DNA of 7,495 nucleotides from an uncultured Clostridia bacterium (GCA_937892115.1 CALAUI010000005.1:1-7495), one strand, 5' to 3'. Positions 1 to 6,550 are shown, counted from the stretch's first letter. Notes: generated by a model from the letters alone, not told the origin. Translations and numbers: made by a program.

Positions 1-645
1 GGCAGCGGCAAAACCACGATGATAAAGCTGCTGTGCAGGCTTTACGACCCCACAGAGGGATATATCACTCTCAACGGAATTGATATTACAAAATACGATT
101 ACGAGGATTATCTTGCGCTGTTCTCCGTCGTCTTTCAGGACTTCCGTCTGTTCTCATTCTCATTGGGCGAAAATGTAGCCTGCACACAGGATTATGATGA
201 TAAAAAGGTTCTTTCCTGTCTTAATATAGCAGGAATGAAAGAAAGAGTATCGGCACTTCCCGACGGACTTAAATCCGTTATTTATAAGGACTTTGACGAA
301 AACGGAATAGAAATCTCCGGCGGCGAAGCGCAGAAAATCGCCATTGCAAGGGCATTGTATAAGGACGCACCGTTTGTAATTCTTGACGAACCGACAGCCT
401 CGCTTGACCCGATTGCGGAGTATGAGATATACTCTCGTTTCAACGATATGGTCGAGAATAAAACGGCGGTTTATATCTCGCACCGCCTGTCATCCTGCCG
501 CTTCTGTGATAAAATCGCCGTCTTCCATGAGGGCGAAATTATTCAGTTCGGCTCCCACGAAGACCTGCTGAAAGAAACAAACGGCAAATACTATGAGCTT
601 TGGAACGCTCAGGCACAGTATTATACAGATAAAACAACAGCATAA
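1..645 (+). CDS. ABC exporter ATP-binding domain, C-terminal part (5' end outside window)
   Basis: This is the nucleotide-binding end of an ABC transporter that hydrolyses ATP to drive export across the cytoplasmic membrane. The reading frame is open from base 1 and begins inside the Walker A motif (GSGKTT), so the true start and probably a membrane domain lie upstream. The ATG at 19 follows Walker A directly and cannot be the real start. Visible in order are the Q-loop (VVFQD, window codon about 46), the signature ISGGEAQK (nt 313-336), Walker B FVILDEP (nt 373-393) with D-loop SLDP, and the H-loop ISHRLSS. The C-terminal run IIQFGSHEDLL is typical of exporter-type (MsbA/ABCB-like) half transporters. 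All catalytic motifs that fall in the window are intact. The substrate cannot be read. A hairpin terminator follows six bases after the stop. It is not functionally tied to the genes to its right, which run the opposite way. Confidence 0.93.
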   Translation, partial: GSGKTTMIKLLCRLYDPTEGYITLNGIDITKYDYEDYLALFSVVFQDFRLFSFSLGENVACTQDYDDKKVLSCLNIAGMKERVSALPDGLKSVIYKDFDENGIEISGGEAQKIAIARALYKDAPFVILDEPTASLDPIAEYEIYSRFNDMVENKTAVYISHRLSSCRFCDKIAVFHEGEIIQFGSHEDLLKETNGKYYELWNAQAQYYTDKTTA

Positions 646-650
646 AAATG

Positions 651-681
651 ACAGACCGAGGGAAATCCTTCGGTCTGTTTT
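651..681 (+). terminator. Rho-independent terminator of the ABC transporter gene
   Basis: A 12-bp stem (651-662 pairs with 667-678, with one G-T pair) encloses an AAAT loop and is followed by TTT. It lies just after the ABC gene stop and should end that transcript before the convergent genes. Confidence 0.9.
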
Positions 682-731
682 CTGTATAAATATGGTGCTG
701 ATTTTGAGTAAATTTCCTTTTGTAAACAGCG

Positions 732-758
732 AAAAAACGAAAGTAATGATATTTCGTT
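732..758 (-). terminator. Rho-independent terminator of the SWIM-protein unit
   Basis: Read on the minus strand, a perfect 7-bp stem AACGAAA/TTTCGTT (752-758 with 736-742) with a 9-base loop is followed directly by a T run. The left arm overlaps the TAA stop of the SWIM gene. With the 651-681 terminator it insulates the two convergent units. Confidence 0.75.
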
Positions 759-1212
759 ATTCAATCCAATGTTCGCTGACAAACTTCTCAAGCTGCCATT
801 CCGGACCGTCAAAAAGAAGTTCATACAAAGCCTGCTGCGCTTCTGATTTTTTCATTTTTTCTATGTATGCAGCAACTTTTTCATACAGTTCCTCTGCTTC
901 TTTTTCCGCCTCTTCTTCATATTCCATTACTTCATTATAATACTTTACAGCTTCTTCGGGGAAGGCTTTGAAATAAAGAGCAATCTTGTGTTTGCAAACG
1001 ATTTGTTTTCCGTCTGCAAAAGGGCAGTTACAAATCGACTTCTTGGGATGTTTTGTATCTATTGTAACAGAATATAATGCTTCTCCCGTACCTTTCACTA
1101 TTCCGGAATAAACAGTATCATCAATCTTTTTGATTGAAACAACATTGCCGAATTCATGGTATTCATAACCTCGCCAAACTGATTTGCTGCTTGCAACATC
1201 TAATAAGCCCAT
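757..1212 (-). CDS. SWIM zinc-finger protein, 151 aa
   Basis: This is a small protein with a SWIM-type zinc finger. The pattern CxC...CxH is seen at C61, C63, C73 and H75 (CNCPF...VCKH). SWIM domains are zinc-binding modules that usually mediate DNA or protein contacts in bacterial helicase- and transposase-associated proteins. Here no catalytic domain accompanies it. Residues 1-60 look like a small beta-rich region and 85-125 form a strongly acidic, Glu/Lys-rich helix that may be a coiled coil. The start is supported by AGGAG at 1220-1224, seven bases before the ATG. It lies 28 bases downstream of the 131-aa gene on the same strand and is probably co-transcribed with it. A terminator overlaps its stop. 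The precise role is unknown. A stand-alone DNA- or RNA-binding or adaptor function is only a guess. Confidence 0.85.
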   Translation of the reverse strand: MGLLDVASSKSVWRGYEYHEFGNVVSIKKIDDTVYSGIVKGTGEALYSVTIDTKHPKKSICNCPFADGKQIVCKHKIALYFKAFPEEAVKYYNEVMEYEEEAEKEAEELYEKVAAYIEKMKKSEAQQALYELLFDGPEWQLEKFVSEHWIE

Positions 1213-1240
1213 AATCCATCTCCTAAGTTATGTAAAAATA

Positions 1241-1636
1241 TTAATTATTCCGTTTTATATTTTTCTGCTCCAATTTCCATTCTTCAAACTCTTTTCTGCC
1301 TTCTTCGGTTTCAAAGAAAGCTATAATATCCGGAAGCATTAAATCAACTATTGACTCGACAATTTCATCCGATAAAGCCAACTCCGCCCTTGTACTTTTC
1401 CAAGTAAAACGCAAACGGATAATAAACCTTTTTAAGAAAGATAACTTATCATAGTTTTTGATTTCTTCCCATTCCGGAACAAGAGCAAGTGCAACTTCTT
1501 TTTCGATATCAGTATGATAATCCTGTATGTAAAAGCACAAACGGGAACGTTCCATTGAACGATAATCAACATGGTCTGTTGCTAAAATTTCGTTCAGAGC
1601 TAACGCCGCACGGCTTTTTAATATTGAGCTTTCCAT
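1241..1636 (-). CDS. Hypothetical protein, 131 aa, behind a structured leader
   Basis: I do not recognise a family. The protein is predicted to be mostly alpha-helical, charged and soluble, with no signal peptide or membrane segment. Its C-terminus is lysine/asparagine rich. The start ATG (1634-1636) is preceded by AAAAGGAG at 1649-1656, twelve bases away, which is a long spacing. The other ATG and GTG codons between the SD and this ATG are out of frame. The gene is the first of a two-gene unit with the SWIM protein. Its most notable property is its 5' region: the structured leader at 1660-1726 is the same element that stands before the serine recombinase at the right end of the window, although the two proteins are unrelated. 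It is probably real because of the SD, the length and the tight coupling to the SWIM gene. Confidence 0.72.
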   Translation of the reverse strand: MESSILKSRAALALNEILATDHVDYRSMERSRLCFYIQDYHTDIEKEVALALVPEWEEIKNYDKLSFLKRFIIRLRFTWKSTRAELALSDEIVESIVDLMLPDIIAFFETEEGRKEFEEWKLEQKNIKRNN

Positions 1637-1659
1637 TTTTACACATCACTCCTTTTCGG

Positions 1660-1726
1660 CGGGTTTTAGGGCGCTTCCCCCTAACAAGTGTATTTGTGCT
1701 GTAACAAATACGATGCTTGATAAGAC
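1660..1726 (-). promoter_or_regulatory. Structured 5' leader RNA, copy B (upstream of the 131-aa gene)
   Basis: Read on the minus strand this begins GTCTTATCAAGC and folds into hairpin 1: an 8-bp stem GTATTTGT/ACAAATAC (1704-1711 with 1690-1697) with a 6-base loop, closed below by CAAG/CTTG (1716-1719 with 1685-1688). Hairpin 2 follows: TTAGGG/CCCTAA (1679-1684 with 1666-1671), 7-base loop. Then comes AAACCCG, the SD, and the ATG 23 bases after the motif. The same order of elements occurs at 6598-6660. No T run follows hairpin 2, so it is not a simple terminator. The GGG of hairpin 2 could instead pair with the ACCC just after it, which would allow a switch. I cannot match it to a riboswitch or leader family that I know. 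Confidence 0.65.
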
Positions 1727-1752
1727 AATCCCGTGATTGGATTTCAAGCAGC

Positions 1753-1792
1753 CAAGCGAATTAGGTACACCTAATTCATTGCTTGATAAGAC
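1753..1792 (-). repeat. Partial leader repeat, copy A (hairpin 1 only)
   Basis: On the minus strand this copy shares its first 20 bases exactly with the copy at 6598-6617, and also the closing AATTCGCTTG. Its hairpin is a perfect 9-bp stem GAATTAGGT/ACCTAATTC (1769-1777 with 1758-1766) with a 2-base loop, on a lower CAAGC/GCTTG stem. What follows does not form hairpin 2. It lies in tandem, upstream of copy B, with the GTCTTATCAAGC starts 66 bases apart. It may be a decayed or duplicated leader. Confidence 0.7.
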
Positions 1793-1820
1793 AATACTGT
1801 TAGTGTGGATTTTTTTTCAA
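1791..1820 (-). promoter_or_regulatory. Candidate promoter for the leader/131-aa/SWIM unit
   Basis: On the minus strand TTGAAA (1815-1820) and TATTGT (1791-1796) are separated by 18 bases. The -35 matches consensus at five of six positions and the -10 at four of six. Transcription would start within copy A. The local sequence is AT-rich, so a chance match is possible. Confidence 0.3.
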
Positions 1821-1857
1821 TTAAAATTTTGAAATGGATTATCTTGATTGCTGTGAG

Positions 1858-2541
1858 TTAAAAAATCGTTTTTTGAGATAAAGTATGTTGTATTTCATAT
1901 TCTTTGATTTTATCAAGAATTTGAACATTCAGATTGAATACGCTTTTCTCCATTTCAGAAAATAATTCAACTAATTCTTTTCCTGAAATTGTTGTTCCGT
2001 CAATCAAGAGAACATTATCTCTCAAGGCATTATTACTATCCGAATGTTCAACAGAATCATAATTCAACTCTCGTTTAAAAAATTTATATGGATTAAATGA
2101 ATTTGTTTTGTCAAACTGACTTTGAGAAATAATACAATCAATATTGTTGCCTTGACAAAGTACATCGTAAATACAATCAAATAAATCTTCATCTGAATTT
2201 GCATTTCGATTTGCTTTACTTATCATTTCACGATACATTTTTATAAATTTCAGGCATTCTTCATGCAGATCTTTCAGAAATGAGATTTTTCTTTCTGTAT
2301 TATAATTAACCATACTTTTTACGCCTGTTATCAAACAAATCGCTATACCTGTGATTAATCCTGCAAACACATTAGACAAAACAGAAGATAAAAAAGGTAT
2401 TGTATTGTATGTTATTTTTGAAAAAATAATAGATATTACAGAAATAATAACCAATATTAGTACAGCAACACATTGCGGAAGCTTTAAAACTTGTAGAATC
2501 CTCGAATTAAATTTTTTAAGTTTACTCAAAACTTTTTTCAT
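1858..2541 (-). CDS. Two-helix membrane protein of unknown function, 227 aa
   Basis: I do not recognise a family. The N-terminus is basic (about residues 1-20) and is followed by two hydrophobic segments at about 24-40 and 48-72. The remaining 150 residues are charged, helical and without a further membrane segment. Positive residues before the first segment and after the second predict both ends in the cytoplasm, with a short external loop. No enzyme motif is visible. The start is set by GGAG at 2550-2553, eight bases before the ATG. The gene is the last of the restriction-modification cassette, 79 bases after the endonuclease, with no terminator seen between, so read-through transcription is likely. 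It could be an accessory or second-line defence protein, or an unrelated passenger. The sequence does not decide. Confidence 0.75.
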   Translation of the reverse strand: MKKVLSKLKKFNSRILQVLKLPQCVAVLILVIISVISIIFSKITYNTIPFLSSVLSNVFAGLITGIAICLITGVKSMVNYNTERKISFLKDLHEECLKFIKMYREMISKANRNANSDEDLFDCIYDVLCQGNNIDCIISQSQFDKTNSFNPYKFFKRELNYDSVEHSDSNNALRDNVLLIDGTTISGKELVELFSEMEKSVFNLNVQILDKIKEYEIQHTLSQKTIF

Positions 2542-2620
2542 CTTGTTTACTCCATCGTATTATTGTGGATTCAATAAAGGGCAATTTATTCAGATTAAGG
2601 CGTATTTTGCATACAGCTAA

Positions 2621-4195
2621 TCAGTAATTTAACATTTCGATTATTTTATTTGTACTATTTATTTGTTCAATGAATTCATCATTTGTCAAAGTTAAAATAT
2701 CAACATTATATCTGAATTTTGAAAACTCAGCCATATATTTTGTATCTGTATGAATAGACGGTGCCACAAGGATAGAGAACACCGTTACTGTCGGATATTT
2801 TTCGATTGCTTCTTGAAGATGACGAGTTATTGCGGGCATTTCATTTGTTGCCTGATTCCTCGCACACATAAGAGTAACTTCTACAAGCGGATTGCAATCT
2901 GTATCAAAGCACTCAATGTCCGCCATACCACCTGATGCGGTAAAAGTTGGCAAACCTTCATCGTCAACATGATAATTGGGTTTTACAACTAAAGTGTCAA
3001 AATGCTGTTTTAATGCTATACTCGTTAAAAATTCCAAACGAGTAGGTTTATCAATAATTCTTAAAACAGGATTTCTACTTTCTCTGTTTCTGCAAACAAT
3101 ATTCAATTCGTTTATTATATCTTCTTTTGAGTATTCATTTGCCCATTGATTTAGTGTTGAAATTCGGGCATCATTAACGGCTTCCTCATTTATAGGCTGA
3201 ACCATTGATACAATATCTGTGTCAATAGTACCCATGTATTGGAAATAAGCGTTTTTATCATCGTATGTTTCATAATCCGAATAATTATCTAAAATATACT
3301 GTATTTTATCGGATTCAAAGGAGTTAAAATCTATAAAACGACCATTACCTCTTAAGGAAACAATACCGGTTATACGCATTTTTCTAATAAATTCATCAAC
3401 TGCCTCGCCGGTAATTTGATTGATTTTAAACCTATTCTTTTGTTCTTCGGTAGCTCCAAGAAGATCAAGACAGATTTCATAAATAACCTCATCACCGTAT
3501 GTGAATTGATGAAGTTGACGAAGTTCTTTTATTTTATGATATAGAGCATCTGCATCATTATCTCTCCAACAAATCAATAAAGACAGCTCATTTCTGAAAA
3601 TACCTGCATCATTTTCTTCGGGATCATCTTTTAACAGCTTTATTACTTTTAATAAAAGAACCAAAGGTGAATTGGCGTTGGCATTTTTTCTAAACGGATT
3701 GTTGGTTTGATATTTCATTAATGCATTAAGGAATACATTTTTTATTTTCTCATCATTAACAGGATTTTCATTAAATGCATCAACTAACATATGCCCTGTT
3801 GTTGAAATAACAATAGGAGAATCTATTTGATAAAATACAAAACCGAATTCCATAGCCAATTTATACCAAGTATCAAATCTTGAAGGCCAACCTTTTTCAA
3901 ATCCTGCTTCTTTATGGTTTTGCGGGCTATGGTCAATTATTTCGATTACTTCCGAATCAGTAAATTCTCTTTCATCATTTAATACAGCTTTCAAATTCGG
4001 AATCCGAGTTACATACATCGGGATATATAATTTTTTCTTTATAAGCGTTTTTGCAACGTTCATAATAATATCATTGGTTAATAGCTGTCCTTCAAAAGGA
4101 ATAATACAGTTCAGGAACCCTGCTATTCTTGCAGGATTTCTCATTGTTGTTGAAAATGATAATGGCTTATATTCAGCAGCTCTTTCTCTTGGCAT
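2621..4195 (-). CDS. AlwI/BstNBI-like Type IIS restriction endonuclease, 524 aa
   Basis: This is predicted to cut DNA near an asymmetric short site. Two blocks resemble the AlwI family (which includes AlwI, PleI, MlyI and the BstNBI nickase): an N-terminal block RNPARIAGFL...PFEGQLLT (about residues 19-40), and a C-terminal PD-(D/E)xK-like core. In the core, E388 in RLEFLTSIAL, D426 in MADIE, and E439 in LVEVT are the likely metal ligands, followed by Q448 and an E...RHL helix. The usual core lysine is replaced by T in EVT, which I recall as normal for this family. The middle is probably DNA recognition. A GTG at 4204 extends the frame by three codons, but AAGGA (4206-4210) is one base from it and ten bases from the ATG at 4195, which I prefer. 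That SD contains the stop codon of the upstream methyltransferase, so translation is probably coupled. Recognition sequence is unknown; GGATC- or GAGTC-like is an inference from the family. Confidence 0.85.
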   Translation of the reverse strand: MPRERAAEYKPLSFSTTMRNPARIAGFLNCIIPFEGQLLTNDIIMNVAKTLIKKKLYIPMYVTRIPNLKAVLNDEREFTDSEVIEIIDHSPQNHKEAGFEKGWPSRFDTWYKLAMEFGFVFYQIDSPIVISTTGHMLVDAFNENPVNDEKIKNVFLNALMKYQTNNPFRKNANANSPLVLLLKVIKLLKDDPEENDAGIFRNELSLLICWRDNDADALYHKIKELRQLHQFTYGDEVIYEICLDLLGATEEQKNRFKINQITGEAVDEFIRKMRITGIVSLRGNGRFIDFNSFESDKIQYILDNYSDYETYDDKNAYFQYMGTIDTDIVSMVQPINEEAVNDARISTLNQWANEYSKEDIINELNIVCRNRESRNPVLRIIDKPTRLEFLTSIALKQHFDTLVVKPNYHVDDEGLPTFTASGGMADIECFDTDCNPLVEVTLMCARNQATNEMPAITRHLQEAIEKYPTVTVFSILVAPSIHTDTKYMAEFSKFRYNVDILTLTNDEFIEQINSTNKIIEMLNY

Positions 4196-4208
4196 AAATC
4201 TCACATCC

Positions 4209-5117
4209 TTAATAGTTTTTCACCAATACTTCGTATGAGTCTTTTTCTGAGTTGTCGTGATAGCTTATGTAATTACTCTGTATGCGCACAATATTATATT
4301 TCTGAGCCCATGCATTAAATGTTCCGTTATATCTTTTTCTATGCCACAAAACATTCGAAACGGCAAATCGTACACCACGAGCATCAAGCTCATCCAAATA
4401 GTCAATTAGCCGCATTTCACTATCTTCATTCCACAATTTGTTATATTCGCTGAAAGTAATTAAATACGGCGGATCTAAATAAACCATATCATTGGGAGTC
4501 GGCTGAACTTTCTCGATGAAGTCCTGAAAATCCATATTGAACAATTCAATATCTCTATCATTCACATAATCAAAATATGCATTCAGTGCATCAACAACAT
4601 TCTGATTGAAGTCAACATTTCCTACAGGAAGATTGAAGTCTCCTTTACGATTAAATCTTAACATTCTGTTGAAGCCATAGATTAAAAGCATATAAAGAAG
4701 CATCATATCATCTTTATCATCGTTGAAATCTGCTCTCATTTTCATATATGATTCTTTATTGTATTTAGCAAAGTAAGTCTTCACAAATTCTTTTCTATAT
4801 TCCGGCGGAACATCTTTTCCGAGAAATGTTGCAGAAAGCTTATACTTATCTATATCAAGTTTCAGTTCACTCCAAAACTGCTCTGTATTCTCACTTGCAG
4901 AGATTAAAAACTGATGGAGCTTAATCATATATGAATCAATATCGTTCAACAAATATTGGTTTGCTTCAGTATTCAAAAAAACACTTCCGCCTCCGCAAAA
5001 AGGTTCAATAAAGCGGTCGATATCTTTCGGAAAGTTTTCTTTTAGTTGAGGAACAAGCTTAAATTTATCTCCGACATAAAAGAACGGAGAACGTCTGCAT
5101 TCACTTCTTTCAATCAT
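4209..5117 (-). CDS. Dam-like D12-class DNA adenine N6-methyltransferase
   Basis: This transfers a methyl group from S-adenosylmethionine to adenine in DNA. The D12 (Dam/DpnM, alpha-group) order is visible: FFYVGDKFKL near residues 12-21, motif I FCGGGSVF near 40-47 (AdoMet binding), an LLNDID acidic segment near 56-61, and the catalytic DPPY at 215-218. The length (302 aa) fits the family. A TTG at 5129 would add four residues. I prefer the ATG at 5117, which overlaps the TGA of the preceding methyltransferase (5110-5112) as ATGATTGA and suggests translational coupling. The SD is weak in either case. It is sandwiched between a second methyltransferase and the endonuclease and probably protects one strand of the asymmetric site. 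The assignment of strand and sequence is not readable from the protein. Confidence 0.93.
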   Translation of the reverse strand: MIERSECRRSPFFYVGDKFKLVPQLKENFPKDIDRFIEPFCGGGSVFLNTEANQYLLNDIDSYMIKLHQFLISASENTEQFWSELKLDIDKYKLSATFLGKDVPPEYRKEFVKTYFAKYNKESYMKMRADFNDDKDDMMLLYMLLIYGFNRMLRFNRKGDFNLPVGNVDFNQNVVDALNAYFDYVNDRDIELFNMDFQDFIEKVQPTPNDMVYLDPPYLITFSEYNKLWNEDSEMRLIDYLDELDARGVRFAVSNVLWHRKRYNGTFNAWAQKYNIVRIQSNYISYHDNSEKDSYEVLVKNY

Positions 5118-6123
5118 TTTCTTTACCAACTTTCACTATAAATATTAGTTCCTTGTGATCTTTCAAATCTGTTTTTCCTGCATTAAAGTATTGAAACGGT
5201 TTTTCATAAATCGAAACTTTTCCTCGTTTTGCAAGTATTCTTTCAATGTCTTCTAATGTTATTTTATTTTTAGATGAACTGCTTTTTGAGTTGTAAGTAT
5301 TATTATATGAAACAACAATATATTTACATTTGAGAGAATTTATAAGATCTTCAAATACAGTTGTTGCTGTACTTCTGCAATATTCACTCATGTTTTCGGG
5401 AATAGGCTTACAAGCTTCGCCAAACAAATCCGGCTTATTCCAACAAGCTATGTTTTCGAGCACATGATAAAACCTACTGTATTGTCTTGAGTTATACGGT
5501 GGATCAATATATACAATATCTGTTTGAATTTCCTTTGCTAATTCATTGGCATCTTTACGTGTTATATATATCTTTTTGTTTTTGTATTTATAAGGTACAA
5601 TTAAATCAAACTTAAAAGTATCGGGGATTGCTTTTCCTTTAATATAGGCATCATAGTGACCGACTGTATTTGCGGATTTATCTGCCGAATAAAGTAATGA
5701 AGCAAGCAGAATATTTCTTTCTTTTTCGGTTAGTTCTTCTTTTTCGATTCGATCACGAATATAACCGATTAAAAGAGCATCTGAGTAGGAAAAATATTTA
5801 TTTCCGAAATTAAGAGATATATAGTTGTCAGGAATATTTGAACAATCTACTGAATTGAATTGTATACATAATTCATTTAGTTTCGCTATATTATAATCAT
5901 TTTGTTCAAAAAACGCTTTATATATTATTTCGTTTGAATAAAGAAAATCATTTATATATACTTCTTCATAGTTATCTAATGCATATTTACTGATAATTGC
6001 AGTACCGGCAAAAATATCACAAAAAGATGTTCCAATACAATTTTCAGATATTAAATCGTGTATCCATTCAGCAATTTTATATTTGCTTCCTGTATATCTT
6101 CTGTTCCAAATTTGATAGGGCAT
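5110..6123 (-). CDS. D12-type adenine-specific DNA methyltransferase with DPPYNSRQY motif
   Basis: This is the second AdoMet-dependent adenine methyltransferase of the system. Residues 8-14 (RRYTGSK) are the N-terminal cofactor-region motif, FAGT at 38-41 is motif I, and DPPYNSRQY at 207-215, with HVLE at 220-223, is the catalytic motif IV. This extended form of motif IV is typical of the COG3392 group, which includes enzymes partnered with Type IIS nucleases such as FokI. It differs clearly from the Dam-like neighbour, so the pair is not a recent duplication. Two ATG codons six bases apart are possible. GAGG lies three bases before the first (6129) and nine before the second (6123), so I chose the second. 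The gene is first in the methyltransferase-endonuclease run and has its own extended -10 promoter upstream. It likely modifies the other strand of the site. Confidence 0.92.
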   Translation of the reverse strand: MPYQIWNRRYTGSKYKIAEWIHDLISENCIGTSFCDIFAGTAIISKYALDNYEEVYINDFLYSNEIIYKAFFEQNDYNIAKLNELCIQFNSVDCSNIPDNYISLNFGNKYFSYSDALLIGYIRDRIEKEELTEKERNILLASLLYSADKSANTVGHYDAYIKGKAIPDTFKFDLIVPYKYKNKKIYITRKDANELAKEIQTDIVYIDPPYNSRQYSRFYHVLENIACWNKPDLFGEACKPIPENMSEYCRSTATTVFEDLINSLKCKYIVVSYNNTYNSKSSSSKNKITLEDIERILAKRGKVSIYEKPFQYFNAGKTDLKDHKELIFIVKVGKEND

Positions 6124-6160
6124 AAACATGAACCTCTCTAAAGACAGTAGTACATCTATC

Positions 6161-6184
6161 GACTATTATAACACATATAAAGTC
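6161..6184. promoter_or_regulatory. Candidate operator for the Xre/C regulator
   Basis: A 24-base imperfect dyad begins with GACT (6161-6164) and ends with AGTC (6181-6184), and it covers the whole -10 element of the methyltransferase promoter. GACT...AGTC half-sites are known from C-protein boxes of other restriction systems, but there the halves are much closer together. The link to the adjacent regulator is an inference. Confidence 0.3.
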
Positions 6185-6193
6185 CATATTAAC
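6165..6193 (-). promoter_or_regulatory. Promoter of the methyltransferase-endonuclease genes
   Basis: On the minus strand TATAAT (6165-6170) is a perfect -10 with an extended TG (TGTTATAAT). At 17-base spacing the -35 position holds GTTAAT (6188-6193), which is weak. A transcript from here would carry a short leader of about 35 bases before the first methyltransferase. A weak -35 under a strong extended -10 is compatible with activator or repressor control. Confidence 0.6.
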
Positions 6194-6225
6194 GAACATT
6201 TCTTTTGATATAGTGAAGATAAATT

Positions 6226-6435
6226 TTAGTTTTCTTCATAAGTAACTTCAACAATATCTTCTATATTGCAATGCAAAACGGCACAAATCTTTTCAAGAGT
6301 TTCGAGCGGTACTGATTCATCTTTTGCGAGTTTAGCCATTGCATTAGTAGTGATTTTTGAGGCTTCACGGAGTTGTGTTTTATTCATCTTTTTATCAATC
6401 ATCAGTTTCCAAAGTTTATTGTATGAGCGAGCCAA
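6226..6435 (-). CDS. Xre-family HTH regulator, likely controller of the restriction system, 69 aa
   Basis: This is a compact DNA-binding protein made almost only of a Cro/CI-type helix-turn-helix. Residues 18-40 (NKTQLREASKITT...LAKDE) form the HTH, followed by ETLEKICAVLHC and an IEDIVE tail. This is the pattern of the small HTH_26-like regulators common in Firmicutes. The start is TTG at 6433-6435, chosen because a strong AGGAGGG (6443-6449) lies seven bases before it and there is no better in-frame start. It is transcribed ahead of and in the same direction as the methyltransferases, with 102 bases between, in the position and size of restriction controller (C) proteins. A C-type role is inferred. 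It could also act on the recombinase promoter, which diverges from its own. Confidence 0.85.
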   Translation of the reverse strand: MARSYNKLWKLMIDKKMNKTQLREASKITTNAMAKLAKDESVPLETLEKICAVLHCNIEDIVEVTYEEN

Positions 6436-6442
6436 AGTGCAG

Positions 6443-6449
6443 CCCTCCT
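6443..6449 (-). promoter_or_regulatory. Strong SD that fixes the TTG start of the regulator
   Basis: AGGAGGG on the minus strand, seven bases before TTG, is the best ribosome binding site seen in the window. It pairs an excellent SD with a weak start codon. Confidence 0.7.
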
Positions 6450-6472
6450 ATGGATATATTTCAACAATCTTA

Positions 6473-6501
6473 AGTATATCACAAGCTCAATAAATAAGCA
6501 A
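6473..6501 (-). promoter_or_regulatory. Promoter of the Xre regulator
   Basis: On the minus strand TTGCTT (6496-6501) and TATACT (6473-6478) are exactly 17 bases apart, with an extended TG before the -10 (TGATATACT). The transcript would start near 6466, about 30 bases before the TTG start. It is divergent from the recombinase promoter, and the two -35 boxes are 49 bases apart. Confidence 0.6.
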
Positions 6502-6550
6502 CAATAAAATTGAAAAAATCAAATTATTTTTGAAAATATAGATTTTATTA

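Larger units (their letters stand above)
1858..6435 (-). other. Type IIS restriction-modification cassette, AT-rich
   Basis: Five same-strand genes (regulator, two adenine methyltransferases, endonuclease, membrane protein) form one block that is visibly richer in A and T than the ABC gene on the left and the recombinase on the right. Gaps inside the block are short: the methyltransferases overlap, 13 bases separate the second from the endonuclease, and 79 bases precede the membrane gene. The composition shift, the adjacent serine recombinase and the inverted leader repeats outside both ends suggest horizontal acquisition. The membership of the last gene is an inference from strand and spacing. 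Confidence 0.7.

Noticed and set aside
19..21. ATG at 19 as the ABC gene start
   Set aside because: The frame is open before it and encodes Walker A residues GSGKTT, which must be part of the protein.
593..940. Plus-strand open frame of 115 codons
   Set aside because: It crosses the ABC gene end and both terminators, and its serine/phenylalanine-rich product is the antisense of the SWIM gene's Glu/Lys-rich helix.
1660..1792. CRISPR-like array made of the GTCTTATCAAGC repeats
   Set aside because: Only two local copies and one distant inverted copy exist, the spacing is not regular, the similarity continues through paired hairpin arms, and no cas gene is present.
1803..1840. AT-rich inverted repeat TTTCAA...TTGAAA as terminator of the membrane-protein gene
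   Set aside because: Read on the gene's strand the repeat is followed by A residues, the stem is only six weak pairs, and low-complexity sequence explains it.
2351..2620. Plus-strand open frame of 89 codons opposite the membrane protein
   Set aside because: It is antisense to the hydrophobic N-terminus and has no SD. AT-rich sequence gives the open frame by chance.
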